Assembly (NCBI GenBank): GCA_964631375.1
Contig: CAZVYQ010000004.1
Coordinates: forward strand, 28,921 to 92,920
Direction: 5' to 3'
Origin: JAAYYM01 sp964631375
Lineage (GTDB): Bacteria; Bacillota; Clostridia; Lachnospirales; Lachnospiraceae
DNA length: 64,000 nt
This document shows positions 50,275 to 58,334 of the stretch, one piece after another. The notes under the pieces are model-generated. The model was not told the origin of the DNA and did no database searches. It saw only the letters and a program-made list of their open reading frames with translations. Every line of letters starts with the position of its first letter. Within the stretch, counting starts at the first letter, position 1. The translations under genes and the position numbers were made by a program.

Positions 50275-52350
50275 ATGGCAAAGAATCTTGTGATTGTGGA
50301 ATCACCTGCAAAGGTCAAGACGATCAAGAAGTTTCTGGGTACAAATTATGAAGTGGCTGCGAGTAACGGGCATGTGAGAGATCTGCCAAAAAGTCAGCTC
50401 GGAATTGATACAGAGCATGACTATGAGCCGAGATATATTACCATCAGAGGCAAGGGAGATATTCTGGCAAAGCTTCGTAAGGAAGTAAAAAAGGCAGACA
50501 AAGTATATCTCGCAACTGACCCTGACCGTGAGGGAGAAGCGATCTCATGGCACCTATGCAGTGCCTTAAATCTGGGAAATAAAAAAACATATCGTATTAC
50601 ATTCAATGAAATCACAAAAAATGCAGTGAAAGAATCGCTCAAGAACGCACGTGAGATCGATATGGATCTGGTCAATGCACAACAGGCCAGACGTATACTC
50701 GATCGTATGGTGGGATATCGAATTTCACCTGTACTGTGGGCTAAAGTAAAAAGGGGACTGAGTGCAGGCAGAGTACAATCTGTGGCACTTAGGATCATCT
50801 GTGATCGAGAGGACGAAATCAATGCCTTTATTCCGGAGGAATACTGGACATTGGATGCCAATCTGAAGGTTGATAACGAGAAGAAGCTGCTTACAGCACA
50901 TTTCTGCGGTAATCAAAACGGAAAGGTAAACATCACCTCCAAACAACAGGCAGATGAGATCATGGAAGCAGTCAAACGGGCTGACTTCAAGGTGTTAGAC
51001 ATCAAAAAGGGAGAGCGTACCAAAAAGGCTCCGCTCCCATTTACGACGAGTACTCTACAGCAGGAAGCCAGCAAGACATTGAATTATTCCACACAAAAAA
51101 CAATGCGTCTGGCACAGCAGCTCTATGAAGGAGTTGACATTAAGGGAAACGGAACAGTCGGTATTATTACCTATCTGCGTACGGACTCGACAAGAGTTGC
51201 CGCAGAGGCAGAGGTAATGGCAAAGGAATATATTGAGCATAATTACGGCAATGAATATTCTACGGAGACCACTCCGGAGAAAAAGGACGGTAAGAAGATC
51301 CAGGATGCACATGAAGCAATTCGTCCGACAGATGTCACCAGAACACCAAATTCGCTAAAGGATTCGCTGAGCAGAGAACAGCTGCGTTTGTATACTTTGA
51401 TCTGGAAGCGGTTTGTTGCGAGCCGTATGAGCGAGGCTCGATATGAGACAACATCCATCAAGATCGATGCGGATGGTTACCGTTTTTCGGTTGCAACCAG
51501 CAAGGTTGTGTTTGAAGGCTTTATGATGGTGTATACATCCGAGGAGGATGAAAAATCAACTGCTGATCCGTTGCTCGGAAGCATTACAATGAAGAGTCGG
51601 TTAAAGGTAGAGGAGTTTGATGCGAAGCAGCACTTTACACAGCCACCGTCGCATTACACCGAGGCTTCGCTAGTCAAGGCACTGGAAGAACTGGGCGTCG
51701 GCAGACCGAGTACCTATGCTCCCACGATCACAACGATCATGGGCAGGCGTTATGTGGCAAAGGAGAATAAAAACCTCTATGTAACCGAACTGGGAGAAGT
51801 GGTCAATAAAATGATGAAGGATGCGTTTCCCAGTATTGTGGATATGAACTTTACAGCCAATATGGAGCTTTTACTGGATAAGGTTGAGGAAGGAACCGTG
51901 AACTGGAAGACGATCGTGAGCAACTTCTATCCGGATCTGGATGAGGCGGTAAAGAAAGCAGAGCAGGATCTCTCCAAGGTGGATATACCGGATGAGGTTT
52001 CAGAGGAGATCTGTGATGTATGTGGACGCAATATGGTCATAAAATATGGTCCTCACGGAAAGTTCTTGGCCTGTCCCGGATTTCCAGAGTGCAAAAATAC
52101 AAAACCATACCTTGAAAGAATCGGTATCGCATGTCCAAAATGCGGCAAAGAAATCGTACTTCGCAAGACGAAAAAGGGTAGAAAATATTATGGCTGCGAA
52201 AGTGGTGCTGAATGCGATTTCATGTCATGGCAGAAGCCTGTGGCAGAAAAATGCCCGAAGTGTAACGGTATGATGGTTGAAAAGGGAAACAAGCTGTTGT
52301 GCATCGCCGAAGGCTGTGGACACATTATTGATCGACCAAAAGAATCATAG
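50275..52350 (+). CDS. topA: DNA topoisomerase I
   Basis: A 691-residue type IA topoisomerase that relaxes negative supercoils. The Toprim domain opens NLVIVESPAKVKTIKKFLG and has ATDPDREGEAISWHL. The active-site tyrosine is Tyr300 in GIITYLRTDSTRVA. Three C-terminal zinc ribbons close the chain (CDVCGRNMVIKYGPHGKFLA, CPKCGKEIVLRKTKKGRKYY, CPKCNGMMVEKGNKLLC). ATG 50275 follows GGGAGGAAG within the tail region of dprA. It ends at a terminator that also contains part of the codY promoter. Confidence 0.97.
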   Translation: MAKNLVIVESPAKVKTIKKFLGTNYEVAASNGHVRDLPKSQLGIDTEHDYEPRYITIRGKGDILAKLRKEVKKADKVYLATDPDREGEAISWHLCSALNLGNKKTYRITFNEITKNAVKESLKNAREIDMDLVNAQQARRILDRMVGYRISPVLWAKVKRGLSAGRVQSVALRIICDREDEINAFIPEEYWTLDANLKVDNEKKLLTAHFCGNQNGKVNITSKQQADEIMEAVKRADFKVLDIKKGERTKKAPLPFTTSTLQQEASKTLNYSTQKTMRLAQQLYEGVDIKGNGTVGIITYLRTDSTRVAAEAEVMAKEYIEHNYGNEYSTETTPEKKDGKKIQDAHEAIRPTDVTRTPNSLKDSLSREQLRLYTLIWKRFVASRMSEARYETTSIKIDADGYRFSVATSKVVFEGFMMVYTSEEDEKSTADPLLGSITMKSRLKVEEFDAKQHFTQPPSHYTEASLVKALEELGVGRPSTYAPTITTIMGRRYVAKENKNLYVTELGEVVNKMMKDAFPSIVDMNFTANMELLLDKVEEGTVNWKTIVSNFYPDLDEAVKKAEQDLSKVDIPDEVSEEICDVCGRNMVIKYGPHGKFLACPGFPECKNTKPYLERIGIACPKCGKEIVLRKTKKGRKYYGCESGAECDFMSWQKPVAEKCPKCNGMMVEKGNKLLCIAEGCGHIIDRPKES

Positions 52351-52397
52351 AATATTTAGACAATATTATTGTATTATTTAAAATGTTCGAAAAATTT

Positions 52398-52429
52398 AAG
52401 CGGAAACAATTGATTTCCGCTTTTTTTTG
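52398..52429 (+). terminator. Terminator after topA
   Basis: AAGCGGAAA (52398-52406) pairs with TTTCCGCTT (52414-52422), followed by a run of T residues to 52428. Confidence 0.9.
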
Positions 52430-52438
52430 TGCTATTAT
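52410..52438 (+). promoter_or_regulatory. Sigma-A-like promoter of codY
   Basis: TTGATT (52410-52415), a 17-bp spacer ending in TGC and TATTAT (52433-52438). The -35 box lies in the loop and descending arm of the topA terminator. Confidence 0.6.
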
Positions 52439-52469
52439 GTAAGATAATCGGGAAAAGGAGGTATTTGTC

Positions 52470-53255
52470 ATGAGTAGTGTACAATTGTTGGATAAAACAC
52501 GAAAGATTAACAAATTATTACATAACAACAATTCCAGTAAAGTCGTTTTTAATGATATTTGTGATGTGTTGAAAGATATTATGCAATCCAATGTATTGGT
52601 CATCAGCAAAAAGGGTAAGGTTCTTGGTACAGGAGCGATTAAGGAGATCGGAGAGATTGACGAGCTGTTGAAGTATGAGATCGGCGGTATCATAGATCAT
52701 ATGCTGAACGAGAGGCTGCTCGGAGTTCTCTCTACAAAGGAAAATGTCAACCTTGTCACCTTGGGGTTTGAGAGTAACGGAGTGAGCAAATATCAGGCGA
52801 TTATCACACCGATCGATATCGCGGGAGAAAGGCTTGGAACTTTATTTATCTATAAGGTTCAGGAACAATACACAATTGACGATATAATATTGTGTGAGTA
52901 TGGTGCAACGGTTGTCGGTTTGGAGATGCTGCGTGCAGTCAATGAAGAAAGTGCAGAAGAAACAAGAAAGCTTCAGGTTGTGAAATCAGCGATCAGCACA
53001 TTATCATTCTCCGAGATGGAAGCCATCACCCACATATTTGATGAACTGGACGGCAATGAAGGCATTTTGGTTGCGAGCAAGATCGCAGATCGTGTCGGAA
53101 TCACGCGTTCAGTCATTGTAAATGCACTTCGTAAATTCGAAAGTGCGGGCGTGATTGAATCACGATCATCCGGAATGAAAGGAACCTATATCAAAGTTTT
53201 GAATCCGGTCATTTTTGATGAGATTGAGACAATGAAGCGCAACAAGAATCTATAA
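52470..53255 (+). CDS. codY: Global transcription regulator CodY
   Basis: A 261-residue CodY, which represses nutrient-limitation genes when branched-chain amino acids and GTP are plentiful. The N-terminal GAF domain starts LLDKTRKINKLLHNN and includes VLGTGAIKEIGE. The C-terminal winged helix is the most conserved part (EGILVASKIADRVGITRSVI, VNALRKFESAGVIESRSSGM, GTYIKVLN). Position between topA and flgB matches Bacillus subtilis, minus codV and clpQY, and fits CodY control of motility. AAAGGAGG precedes the ATG. Confidence 0.97.
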   Translation: MSSVQLLDKTRKINKLLHNNNSSKVVFNDICDVLKDIMQSNVLVISKKGKVLGTGAIKEIGEIDELLKYEIGGIIDHMLNERLLGVLSTKENVNLVTLGFESNGVSKYQAIITPIDIAGERLGTLFIYKVQEQYTIDDIILCEYGATVVGLEMLRAVNEESAEETRKLQVVKSAISTLSFSEMEAITHIFDELDGNEGILVASKIADRVGITRSVIVNALRKFESAGVIESRSSGMKGTYIKVLNPVIFDEIETMKRNKNL

Positions 53256-53300
53256 TCTGAATAGCGCGGCTTTGTAAAAGGAATTATAAAGTATGTAAAG

Positions 53301-53345
53301 GGATTTATTTCCGGGTGTTTTACCCAGGGATAAATCCTTTTTTGC
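53301..53345 (+). terminator. Terminator after codY
   Basis: GGATTTAT (53301-53308) pairs with ATAAATCC (53330-53337), extended by CGGGT/ACCCA near the loop, followed by TTTTTTT. Confidence 0.9.
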
Positions 53346-53454
53346 TTACCGGGCAGCGGATTTGGAAAGAAAGGGAGTGGTAGACATAATATCGACATGT
53401 TGTGCCGAAAAATGAAAAATCCACAAGATAAAGTGGTTTTTTTGAAAATAGTCC

Positions 53455-53482
53455 TTGTGTTTTTTCGCAAATAAATTATAAT
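53455..53482 (+). promoter_or_regulatory. Promoter of the flagellar operon
   Basis: TTGTGT (53455-53460), a 16-bp spacer and a perfect TATAAT (53477-53482), 23 bp before the flgB start codon. It reads as a sigma-A rather than a sigma-D (TAAA-N-GCCGATAA) promoter. Confidence 0.65.
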
Positions 53483-53504
53483 AGAGTAAGGTAGGTGAGC
53501 ATAT

Positions 53505-53894
53505 ATGATCAATTCCGACATTTATGATTATGTAGACGTTCTGGATAAGGCGGCGGATGCTTCATGGAAGCGGAATGAAGCCATATCGAACAATATAGCC
53601 AATGTAGATACGCCGGGCTATAAACGGCAGGACGTATCCTTTGAAGAAGAGCTGAAGCATGCTCTGAAGGCAAATAAATATGTCAGTCTGGATGACAAGA
53701 TTGCAGATGTTGATCTCAAACACATCGAGGGTCGCATTTATACGGATTCGGCAAACTTTTCCTACAGACTGGATGGTAATAACGTAGATATTGATAATGA
53801 AAATGTAGAGCTGGCATCCAACCAGATCAAATACGATGCCCTGATCAGAAGCATCAGCGGCAAATTTACTGATTTGCAAAGAGTCATGAAGTAG
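53505..53894 (+). CDS. flgB: Flagellar proximal rod protein FlgB
   Basis: A 129-residue rod protein, slightly shorter than average. The N-terminal rod motif is clear (SNNIANVDTPGYKRQDVSFEEE), and the C-terminal amphipathic helix ASNQIKYDALIRSISGKF follows. FlgB joins the rod to the MS ring through FliE. It is the first gene of the flagellar operon, behind a sigma-A-like promoter, and is followed 12 bases later by flgC. Confidence 0.96.
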   Translation: MINSDIYDYVDVLDKAADASWKRNEAISNNIANVDTPGYKRQDVSFEEELKHALKANKYVSLDDKIADVDLKHIEGRIYTDSANFSYRLDGNNVDIDNENVELASNQIKYDALIRSISGKFTDLQRVMK

Positions 53895-53906
53895 GAGGGA
53901 TAAGAG

Positions 53907-54356
53907 ATGAGTATATTTAAAACCTTCGGTGTCAATGCCTCAGGTATGACATCAGAGCGATTCAGAATGGATATCATTTCACAAAATGTAGCCAATGCCA
54001 ATACGACAAGAACTGCAGATGGCACTCCATACAGACGCAAAATTGTGGCTTTTGAGGAAAAGGATGGCAATCCAACTCAGTTTGGAACGATTTATGCACG
54101 TGCCACAGGTCAGGATGTCGGAGACGGCGTCAAGGTCAGGGGCGTATACGAGGACGAGGTAGAGGAAATGAGAAAGGTCTATGATCCCTCACATCCTGAT
54201 GCAGACGATGACGGATATGTCTGGTATCCCAATGTCAATATCGTGACTGAGATGGCAAACATGATCGACTCCTCGCGAGCATATGAGGCAAATGCCACAG
54301 CCTTTACGGCCAGCAAGACCATAGCCATGAAGGGACTGGAGATCGGTCAGCAGTAG
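53907..54356 (+). CDS. flgC: Flagellar rod protein FlgC
   Basis: A 149-residue proximal rod protein. Features are the N-terminal FGVNASGMTSERFRMDIISQ with NVANANTTRTADGTPYRR, the central YDPSHPDADDDGYVWYPNVN and the C-terminal EMANMIDSSRAYEANATAF helix shared by rod and hook proteins. It is exported by the flagellar type III system. GTAGGAGGG gives a strong ribosome site. Confidence 0.97.
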   Translation: MSIFKTFGVNASGMTSERFRMDIISQNVANANTTRTADGTPYRRKIVAFEEKDGNPTQFGTIYARATGQDVGDGVKVRGVYEDEVEEMRKVYDPSHPDADDDGYVWYPNVNIVTEMANMIDSSRAYEANATAFTASKTIAMKGLEIGQQ

Positions 54357-54404
54357 AACGGAAGTATACAACCGTTGATTACGAGATAACAGGGGAGGTT
54401 ACCT

Positions 54405-54719
54405 ATGGACATCACATCATTATACAATGTCAGCTCCAATGCGATTGCAGAGGCGGCAGGCAAAGCGTCTACAAGCAAGATGGCTCCGGACGAAAGTTTT
54501 GGTACTATTTTGGATTCAGCTATGGGCAATATATCAGACACCAACAGTCTAATGAATGATGCAGAGGAAGAACAGATCAAATTTTCACTGGGCTTATCCG
54601 AGAATACACACGATCTGTCCATTGCCGCAGCCAAAGCATCCACAGCCCTTCAATACACCGTAGCCCTTCGCGACAAATTCATAGAAGCCTACAAAGAAAT
54701 CATGCAAATGCAATTCTGA
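54405..54719 (+). CDS. fliE: Flagellar hook-basal body protein FliE
   Basis: A 104-residue FliE, the adaptor between MS ring and rod. The C-terminal half shows the family pattern (FSLGLSENTHDLSIAAAKAS, TALQYTVALRDKFIEAYKEI). Length is normal. GGGGAGG precedes the ATG. The 115-base gap to fliF is the largest in the first part of the operon and contains two hairpins. Confidence 0.95.
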   Translation: MDITSLYNVSSNAIAEAAGKASTSKMAPDESFGTILDSAMGNISDTNSLMNDAEEEQIKFSLGLSENTHDLSIAAAKASTALQYTVALRDKFIEAYKEIMQMQF

Positions 54720-54776
54720 TCGACGTTTTTGCTCTTGGCAAAAATGTCGATCTATGGAAAAATTGCAGATTTTTCC
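54718..54776 (+). other. Two consecutive hairpins between fliE and fliF
   Basis: Hairpin 1: 15-bp stem (GATCGACGTTTTTGC at 54718-54732 with GCAAAAATGTCGATC at 54738-54752, one G-U) and a 5-nt loop. Hairpin 2: GGAAAAAT (54756-54763) with ATTTTTCC (54769-54776). Neither has a T run, so RNA processing or stability control is more likely than termination. Confidence 0.65.
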
Positions 54777-54834
54777 GCCCCGGCTATGCCAGATCATTTT
54801 TATACCAATTTTCAATACCCATTAGGAGTCCAAC

Positions 54835-56448
54835 ATGTCAGACAGATTGAAGGAAATTCCTCAAAAGCTTTTAGACTGGTGGAATAAGTTCAGTGCAAAA
54901 CAGAAAACGATCATCATCTCCGTTGCAGCAGGTGTCGCATTGGCACTTGCCATTTTAGCGACTGTTTTAACCCAGCCGCAGTATCAGACCCTGATCACCT
55001 GCGAATCCACAAAGGAAGCAGCTGCGATTAAGGAGTTGCTGGATGGAGAAACCATTACCAATCAGGTTACAGATGATGGGCTGATTATTTCTGTCTTGAA
55101 ACAGGATATTTCGAAAGCAACGCTGTTACTTGGAGCAAACGGATATCCGGCTGACAGTTATGATATCGAGTCTGCACTTGCCGGAGGCTTTGCCACGACA
55201 GAAGCGGATAAGACCAAACGTTATAAACTCTATATGGAATCTCTGATGGAGGATCAGTTGGAGACGCAGGAAGCGGTGAAAAAGGCATATGTTACCTTTT
55301 CATTGCCGGATAATGATGGTACTTTGCTGGCTAAGGAAGAGGAAGCCTATGCAAGCGTGATGCTGGAATTAAATGAGGAGCTGGGAGTCGGAGTGGCAGA
55401 CAATCTTGCGTGGTCTGTCGCAACAGCACTGGGTAATAAAACGAGAGACAACATTACAATCATAGATACCAACGGCAATCTGCTGTTCTCTGGGGCAAGT
55501 GCGGCTGAGGCCGGTACTTCTTCTGTGAATGCATCCAATCAGATTGCACTCAAGACAGAGGCGGAGCGTCTGGTGAAGCAGGAGGTCATTCAGGTACTGC
55601 TCGGTACGAATTTGTTTGAGGATGTCAAGGTGGCTCCCAATCTGATTCTGGACTTTTCAGCAACCAACAGAACCAATCATAATTATACGCCGGCCGATGG
55701 ACAGAGCCAGGGCGTTCTTTCCCATGAGGATACATATGAAGCAGAAGGTGCAGGCGGTGCAGGCGGAGTTCCCGGAACCGATACAAATACCGAGGAAACC
55801 TATGTGATACCGGATGATGAAAACAGCAATTATTCAGTTGTTGAGGAGTCGCGTGATTATCTGCCAAATGAGGAGATCATTGATACGTCGATACCACCCG
55901 GGGCGATTCAGTATGATGAATCCTCGATTGCAGTTACGGCATCGCATTATGTGATTTATAAAGAGGATGACCTGCGAGCACAGGGGCTGCTGGACGGCAT
56001 TACATTTGACGAATTTATTGCTGCCAACAGTGATAAGGTCAAGATTGAAGTAAACGAAGAACTTTTAACGCTGGTTTCGAATGCAACAGGTATTCCTGCT
56101 GATGCGATTTCCTTGATTGCATATGATGTACCGATCTTCCAGGAGAGAGAATCCACAGCCATGAGCGTGACCGATATCCTGCAGATCGTATTGATCGTAC
56201 TGATACTCGGACTTCTGGGCTTTGTGGTATTCTCAGGCATGAGAAGCGACAAGAAGGAAGAAGTGCCACAGGAAGAGGAATTATCTGTGGAGACTCTGCT
56301 GACTTCCACACAGGAGCATACCAATGTTGAGGATATTGATGTAGAGAGCAAGTCCGAAACAAGAATGATGATAGAGAAATTTGTGGATGAAAATCCGGAT
56401 GCCGTTGCAGCACTACTGCGTAACTGGCTGAATGAGGAATGGGGGTAA
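54835..56448 (+). CDS. fliF: Flagellar MS-ring protein FliF
   Basis: A 537-residue MS-ring protein with membrane helices near both ends (TIIISVAAGVALALAILATV at about 22-42 and DILQIVLIVLILGLLGFVVF at about 445-465). Between them lie the ring-building motifs (LGANGYPADSYDIESALAGG, KAYVTFSLPDNDGTL) and a Gly/acidic loop (AGGAGGVPGTDTNTEETYV). The C-terminal tail binds FliG. The fliG start lies just after its stop codon. Confidence 0.96.
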   Translation: MSDRLKEIPQKLLDWWNKFSAKQKTIIISVAAGVALALAILATVLTQPQYQTLITCESTKEAAAIKELLDGETITNQVTDDGLIISVLKQDISKATLLLGANGYPADSYDIESALAGGFATTEADKTKRYKLYMESLMEDQLETQEAVKKAYVTFSLPDNDGTLLAKEEEAYASVMLELNEELGVGVADNLAWSVATALGNKTRDNITIIDTNGNLLFSGASAAEAGTSSVNASNQIALKTEAERLVKQEVIQVLLGTNLFEDVKVAPNLILDFSATNRTNHNYTPADGQSQGVLSHEDTYEAEGAGGAGGVPGTDTNTEETYVIPDDENSNYSVVEESRDYLPNEEIIDTSIPPGAIQYDESSIAVTASHYVIYKEDDLRAQGLLDGITFDEFIAANSDKVKIEVNEELLTLVSNATGIPADAISLIAYDVPIFQERESTAMSVTDILQIVLIVLILGLLGFVVFSGMRSDKKEEVPQEEELSVETLLTSTQEHTNVEDIDVESKSETRMMIEKFVDENPDAVAALLRNWLNEEWG

Positions 56449-56455
56449 ATCATAT

Positions 56456-57478
56456 ATGGCTCGCCAGGTAACAAGTGCCGCCGGAATTACCGGTGTACAG
56501 AAGGCTGCGATATTGCTGATCGCTCTCGGACCGGAGCGTTCGGCAACGATCTTCAAGCACCTGAAGGAAGAAGAAATCGAGGAATTGACGCTTGAGATCG
56601 CCAATACCAGAAGCGTTACACCACAGTTAAAAGAAGCAGTCATCAATGAATTCTATGAAGTGTGTCTGGCACAGCAGTATATTGCAGAAGGCGGTATCGG
56701 ATATGCGAAGGAACTCTTGGAGAAGGCTCTCGGATCTGATAAAGCTCTTGATGTCATTGGCAAGTTGACGGCATCATTACAGGTAAAACCGTTTGAATTT
56801 GTTCGTAAAACAGAGGCATCACAGCTCTTTAACTTTATACAGGATGAGCATCCTCAGACCATCGCATTGATTCTGGCCTACTTGAATCCGGGACAGGCAG
56901 CGATGATTGTGTCTGCTCTGCCGCCTGACAGACAGGCGGATGTAGCAAAGCGTGTTGCTATGATGGACAGAACCTCACCTGAGGTCATCAAAGAGGTGGA
57001 GAAGGTTCTGGAATCGAAACTGTCATCTCTCGTCAATCAGGATTACACCATCATCGGTGGTGTCGATGCGGTTGTTGAGATCTTGAATACAGTTGATAGA
57101 AGTACAGAGAAGCATATCATGGAAACACTTGAAATCGACGAACCCGAATTGGCTGATGAGATCAGAAAGAAAATGTTTGTATTCGAGGACATCCTGCTTC
57201 TGGACGACAGAGCCATCCAGCGTGTGTTGCGTGATGTGGACAACAGTGATCTGGCAATGGCACTGAAATCTGCCAATGAACAGGTACAGACAGCAGTATT
57301 TAACAACCTGAGTAAACGACTGGCAGTCATGATCAAGGAAGATATGGAATTCATGGGACCTGTTCGTATGAAGGATGTTGAAGAAGCACAGCAGAAGATC
57401 GTAAATACAATCAGACGACTGGAGGATTCTGCAGAGATCGTTATATCCAGAGGTGGAGGTGACGAGATCGTTGTCTAG
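56456..57478 (+). CDS. fliG: Flagellar motor switch protein FliG
   Basis: A 340-residue switch protein that transmits stator torque and sets rotation direction. The N-terminal domain opens ITGVQKAAILLIALGPERSA. The middle domain has the EHPQTIALILAYLNPGQAA segment. The C-terminal domain carries the charged torque helix (RDVDNSDLAMALKSANEQVQ) and MKEDMEFMGPVRMKDVEEAQ-like residues. I use ATG 56456, after GGGGG; an in-frame ATG at 56432 overlapping fliF would add eight residues and has no clear ribosome site. Confidence 0.96.
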   Translation: MARQVTSAAGITGVQKAAILLIALGPERSATIFKHLKEEEIEELTLEIANTRSVTPQLKEAVINEFYEVCLAQQYIAEGGIGYAKELLEKALGSDKALDVIGKLTASLQVKPFEFVRKTEASQLFNFIQDEHPQTIALILAYLNPGQAAMIVSALPPDRQADVAKRVAMMDRTSPEVIKEVEKVLESKLSSLVNQDYTIIGGVDAVVEILNTVDRSTEKHIMETLEIDEPELADEIRKKMFVFEDILLLDDRAIQRVLRDVDNSDLAMALKSANEQVQTAVFNNLSKRLAVMIKEDMEFMGPVRMKDVEEAQQKIVNTIRRLEDSAEIVISRGGGDEIVV

Positions 57479-58334
57479 TAATCTGTTAAAGGGAAGCTGT
57501 TATTCCGGTGAGGAGCAAAAGGTCAGGATCATTGATTCCAACAAACTGATCGAGGAACGCATCCAAATGCTTGAAACGGCAATGGAGGAACATACAGCCG
57601 AGGAGATCGAGGCAGATTTTACAGAAGGCCTGGATCCGGATCAGGTAGCGAAGCTGCTTGCAGACGGAGAGGTTACTGATGGTGAAGGCGTGATTCATCA
57701 AGTGCCCCATACGGTAGACGTGGAGGCAATTGAACAGGAAGCAAGAGAACGTGCAGAGGAGATCATAGCACAGGCCAAGGAAGAAGCAAAGAACATCATA
57801 GATGATGCAATCAACGAGTCCAATGCGGTGATGAAAAAAGCCTCAGAGGATGGATATACAGAAGGTCATAACAGGGGATATACCGAAGGATTGCAGAAAA
57901 ATGCGGCAAAAGAGAAGCAGCTCCAGGCACAACAGGCGCAGCTGGAGGCTGATTATGAACAGAAGCTATCAGAGCTGGAACCGCTGTTTGTAGATAGACT
58001 GACAGAGATCTATGAGCATATCTTTCATGTCCGTTTTGCAGAGAACAAGGATATCGTTTTTCATCTGATTCAGGATGCTGTACGCAAGATTGAAAGCAGC
58101 AAGGATTTTATCATACATGTATCCAAGGAGGACTATGGATATGTCAGTATGCAGAAAAAGGAGCTGCTAGCCGGAGTGGCACATGCATCAAGTGCTGAGA
58201 TCATAGAGGATGTCACGCTGGGAGAGGGCGAATGCCTGATTGAAACAGGTACAGGAATCTTTGACTGTGGACTGGGCACGCAGCTTGCCGGTCTGACCAA
58301 GGAATTAAGACTGTTATCCTATACAAAGGAATGA
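57471..58334 (+). CDS. fliH: Flagellar export apparatus regulator FliH
   Basis: A 287-residue FliH/YscL-type protein. The N-terminal half is acidic, and a long helix follows with a Gly-containing stretch (SEDGYTEGHNRGYTEGLQKN, residues about 125-145) and Gln-rich coiled coil (QLQAQQAQLEADYEQKLSEL). The C-terminal domain ends EGECLIETGTGIFDCGLGTQ. FliH binds and restrains the FliI ATPase. The likely start is TTG 57471, inside the end of fliG and eight bases after GGAGGTGA; GTG codons at 57453 and 57459 overlap that site. Confidence 0.9.
   Translation: MSSNLLKGSCYSGEEQKVRIIDSNKLIEERIQMLETAMEEHTAEEIEADFTEGLDPDQVAKLLADGEVTDGEGVIHQVPHTVDVEAIEQEARERAEEIIAQAKEEAKNIIDDAINESNAVMKKASEDGYTEGHNRGYTEGLQKNAAKEKQLQAQQAQLEADYEQKLSELEPLFVDRLTEIYEHIFHVRFAENKDIVFHLIQDAVRKIESSKDFIIHVSKEDYGYVSMQKKELLAGVAHASSAEIIEDVTLGEGECLIETGTGIFDCGLGTQLAGLTKELRLLSYTKE

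Noticed and set aside
52382..52396. CodY-box-like sequence (AATGTTCGAAAAATT) before codY
   Set aside because: It differs from AATTTTCNGAAAATT at two defined positions and such A/T-rich matches are common here; not enough to call autoregulation.
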